DNA from: Puniceicoccaceae bacterium
Lineage (GTDB): Bacteria > Verrucomicrobiota > Verrucomicrobiia > Opitutales > Coraliomargaritaceae
Assembly (NCBI GenBank): GCA_003566795.1
Contig: PXBU01000042.1
Span: forward strand, 1-5,488
Length of the DNA: 5,488 nucleotides
Reading direction: 5' to 3'
The notes beneath the pieces were generated by a model. It was not told where the DNA came from. It did not search any database and saw only the letters and a program-made list of their open reading frames with translations. The position numbers were made by a program, and so were the translations under genes. This document shows positions 4,492-5,488 of the stretch, one piece after another (within the stretch, counting starts at the first letter, position 1; each line of letters opens with the position of its first letter).

Positions 4492-5488
4492 ATGTGCGGC
4501 ATCGTTGGCTACATTGGGGAACAAGAAGCTTGCACCATCCTGCTTTCCGGACTCCGGGAGCTGGAATATCGCGGCTATGATTCGGCCGGGGTCGCGCTGC
4601 TGGAGGCTGACCGGATCACACGCTACAAGGCGGTCGGCAAGCTCGACAACCTGATCAGCCGGGTCGGCGACTACCAGACCTCCGGCCCGGTGGCAGCCAT
4701 TGGTCACACCCGCTGGGCGACCCACGGCAAGCCGACGGAAGCCAATGCCCATCCGCACGGCCTGGCCCACAGCCAGGTGGTCCACAACGGCATCATCGAG
4801 AATTACCTGACACTGCGCGAGCAGGTGCCGGGCGATTTCGTCAGCCAGACCGACACCGAGGTCATCGTCCATCTGTTCGAGGCCTTCCTGGCCGAGCAGC
4901 CTCCGGGCGATGAGGCTGCTCTGAACGCCTTTCGCGCTACCCTCGAAGCTCTGCAGGGTGCCTATGCCATCCTGTTGGTCACCGAGGTCCGGCCGGGCGA
5001 GATCTTCTTCGCCCGCCGCGGCTCGCCCCTGCAACTGTCACTGACCGACTCCGGTTGCTACTTTGCCTCCTCCGATGCACCGATGGTGGGCCTGTGCCAG
5101 CAGGCCATCTATCTGGAAGACGGGCAGTGGGGTGTGGCACGGGCATCTGAACTCCGGCTGTTCGATGCCGATGGTGCCAGTGCCGTACCCCAGCCCAAGC
5201 CCTTGCCGGCCACCGCTACGGCCGCGCAGAAGGAGGGCTTCCGCTATTTCATGGAAAAGGAGGTCTACGAGCAGCCCGCCGTGGTTGCCAATATCCTCAC
5301 CGGCCGCATCGGCGACCAGGGCATACAACTCGATGAACTGCCCGCCGACTGGCTCAAGCAGTTCTCCTCGATCCCCCTGTGCGCTTGCGGCACCAGCTAT
5401 CACGCCGCCCTGACCGGCGCCTATTTGCTCGAGCGTCTGGCCAAAGTGCCCACCCGGGTCGAGATCGCCAGCGAATTCCGCTACCGCG
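4492..5488 (+). CDS. glmS: Glutamine--fructose-6-phosphate aminotransferase (isomerizing), 5' part
   Basis: GlmS converts fructose-6-phosphate and glutamine to glucosamine-6-phosphate and glutamate, the first committed step toward UDP-GlcNAc for peptidoglycan, LPS and other glycans. The first 332 codons of roughly 610 are present and the gene runs off the right edge in frame. ATG 4492 is fixed by MCGIVGYIG: after Met removal, Cys2 becomes the N-terminal nucleophile of the class II glutaminase domain. Also visible are ELEYRGYDSAG, GHTRWATHG with R74, HNGIIENY with N99-G100, and SQTDTEV with D121. The linker to the isomerase domain has RYFMEKEVYEQP (about 251-262). The first SIS domain begins at CACGTSYHAALTGAYLLERL (C299-L316) and continues VEIASEFRYR. 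No frameshift is visible. It lies 102 bp after ugd on the same strand, consistent with a nucleotide-sugar block. No glmS ribozyme is evident in the short leader. Confidence 0.97.
   Translation, partial: MCGIVGYIGEQEACTILLSGLRELEYRGYDSAGVALLEADRITRYKAVGKLDNLISRVGDYQTSGPVAAIGHTRWATHGKPTEANAHPHGLAHSQVVHNGIIENYLTLREQVPGDFVSQTDTEVIVHLFEAFLAEQPPGDEAALNAFRATLEALQGAYAILLVTEVRPGEIFFARRGSPLQLSLTDSGCYFASSDAPMVGLCQQAIYLEDGQWGVARASELRLFDADGASAVPQPKPLPATATAAQKEGFRYFMEKEVYEQPAVVANILTGRIGDQGIQLDELPADWLKQFSSIPLCACGTSYHAALTGAYLLERLAKVPTRVEIASEFRYR

Noticed and set aside
3349..5034. Long minus-strand open frame (561 codons) opposite ugd and glmS
   Set aside because: It lies wholly antisense to two unmistakable genes and across their intergenic gap, and its translation has no recognisable domain. 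High GC content makes such shadow frames common.

Overview
The window looks like a moderately GC-rich proteobacterial chromosome, probably gammaproteobacterial. That inference rests mainly on Ugd, which is colinear with the ~388-residue enterobacterial enzyme and shares long identical blocks with it as I remember that sequence. No 16S or other taxonomic marker is present.

Layout, left to right. (1) 1-103: flanking DNA of unknown identity, cut off by the insertion. (2) 104-1449: an IS4-family insertion sequence with perfect 19-bp terminal inverted repeats. Its transposase keeps the DDE and Y-(2)-R-(3)-E-(6)-K signatures but is frameshifted near the 3' end. (3) 1450-3211: a dense run of type II toxin-antitoxin genes and remnants. 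It holds a FitAB-type ribbon-helix-helix/PIN pair behind a palindromic candidate operator, with the toxin C-terminus frameshifted. Next come a minus-strand VapB-like antitoxin fragment and an apparently intact pair of a 58-aa antitoxin and a 134-aa PIN toxin. Last are a 42-codon unknown ORF and the C-terminal part of a third PIN toxin (VapC-like). (4) 3214-4389: ugd, complete UDP-glucose 6-dehydrogenase. (5) 4492-5488: glmS, the first 332 codons, running off the right edge.

How the genes fit together. Ugd makes UDP-glucuronate and GlmS makes glucosamine-6-phosphate, the entry to UDP-GlcNAc. Side by side on one strand they suggest the end of a capsule, exopolysaccharide or O-antigen precursor block. 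The toxin-antitoxin/IS stretch looks like accessory DNA accumulated next to that block. Both toxin-antitoxin pairs with a preserved junction use 4-nt stop/start overlaps with non-ATG toxin starts (TTGA and GTGA), which implies translational coupling of toxin to antitoxin.

I do not see a clearly new biological system. The most informative points are the two single-base frameshifts (transposase and FitB-like toxin), the palindrome in front of the fitA-like gene, the short antitoxin at 2326-2502 with two possible starts, and the layering of four toxin-antitoxin loci in about 1.7 kb.
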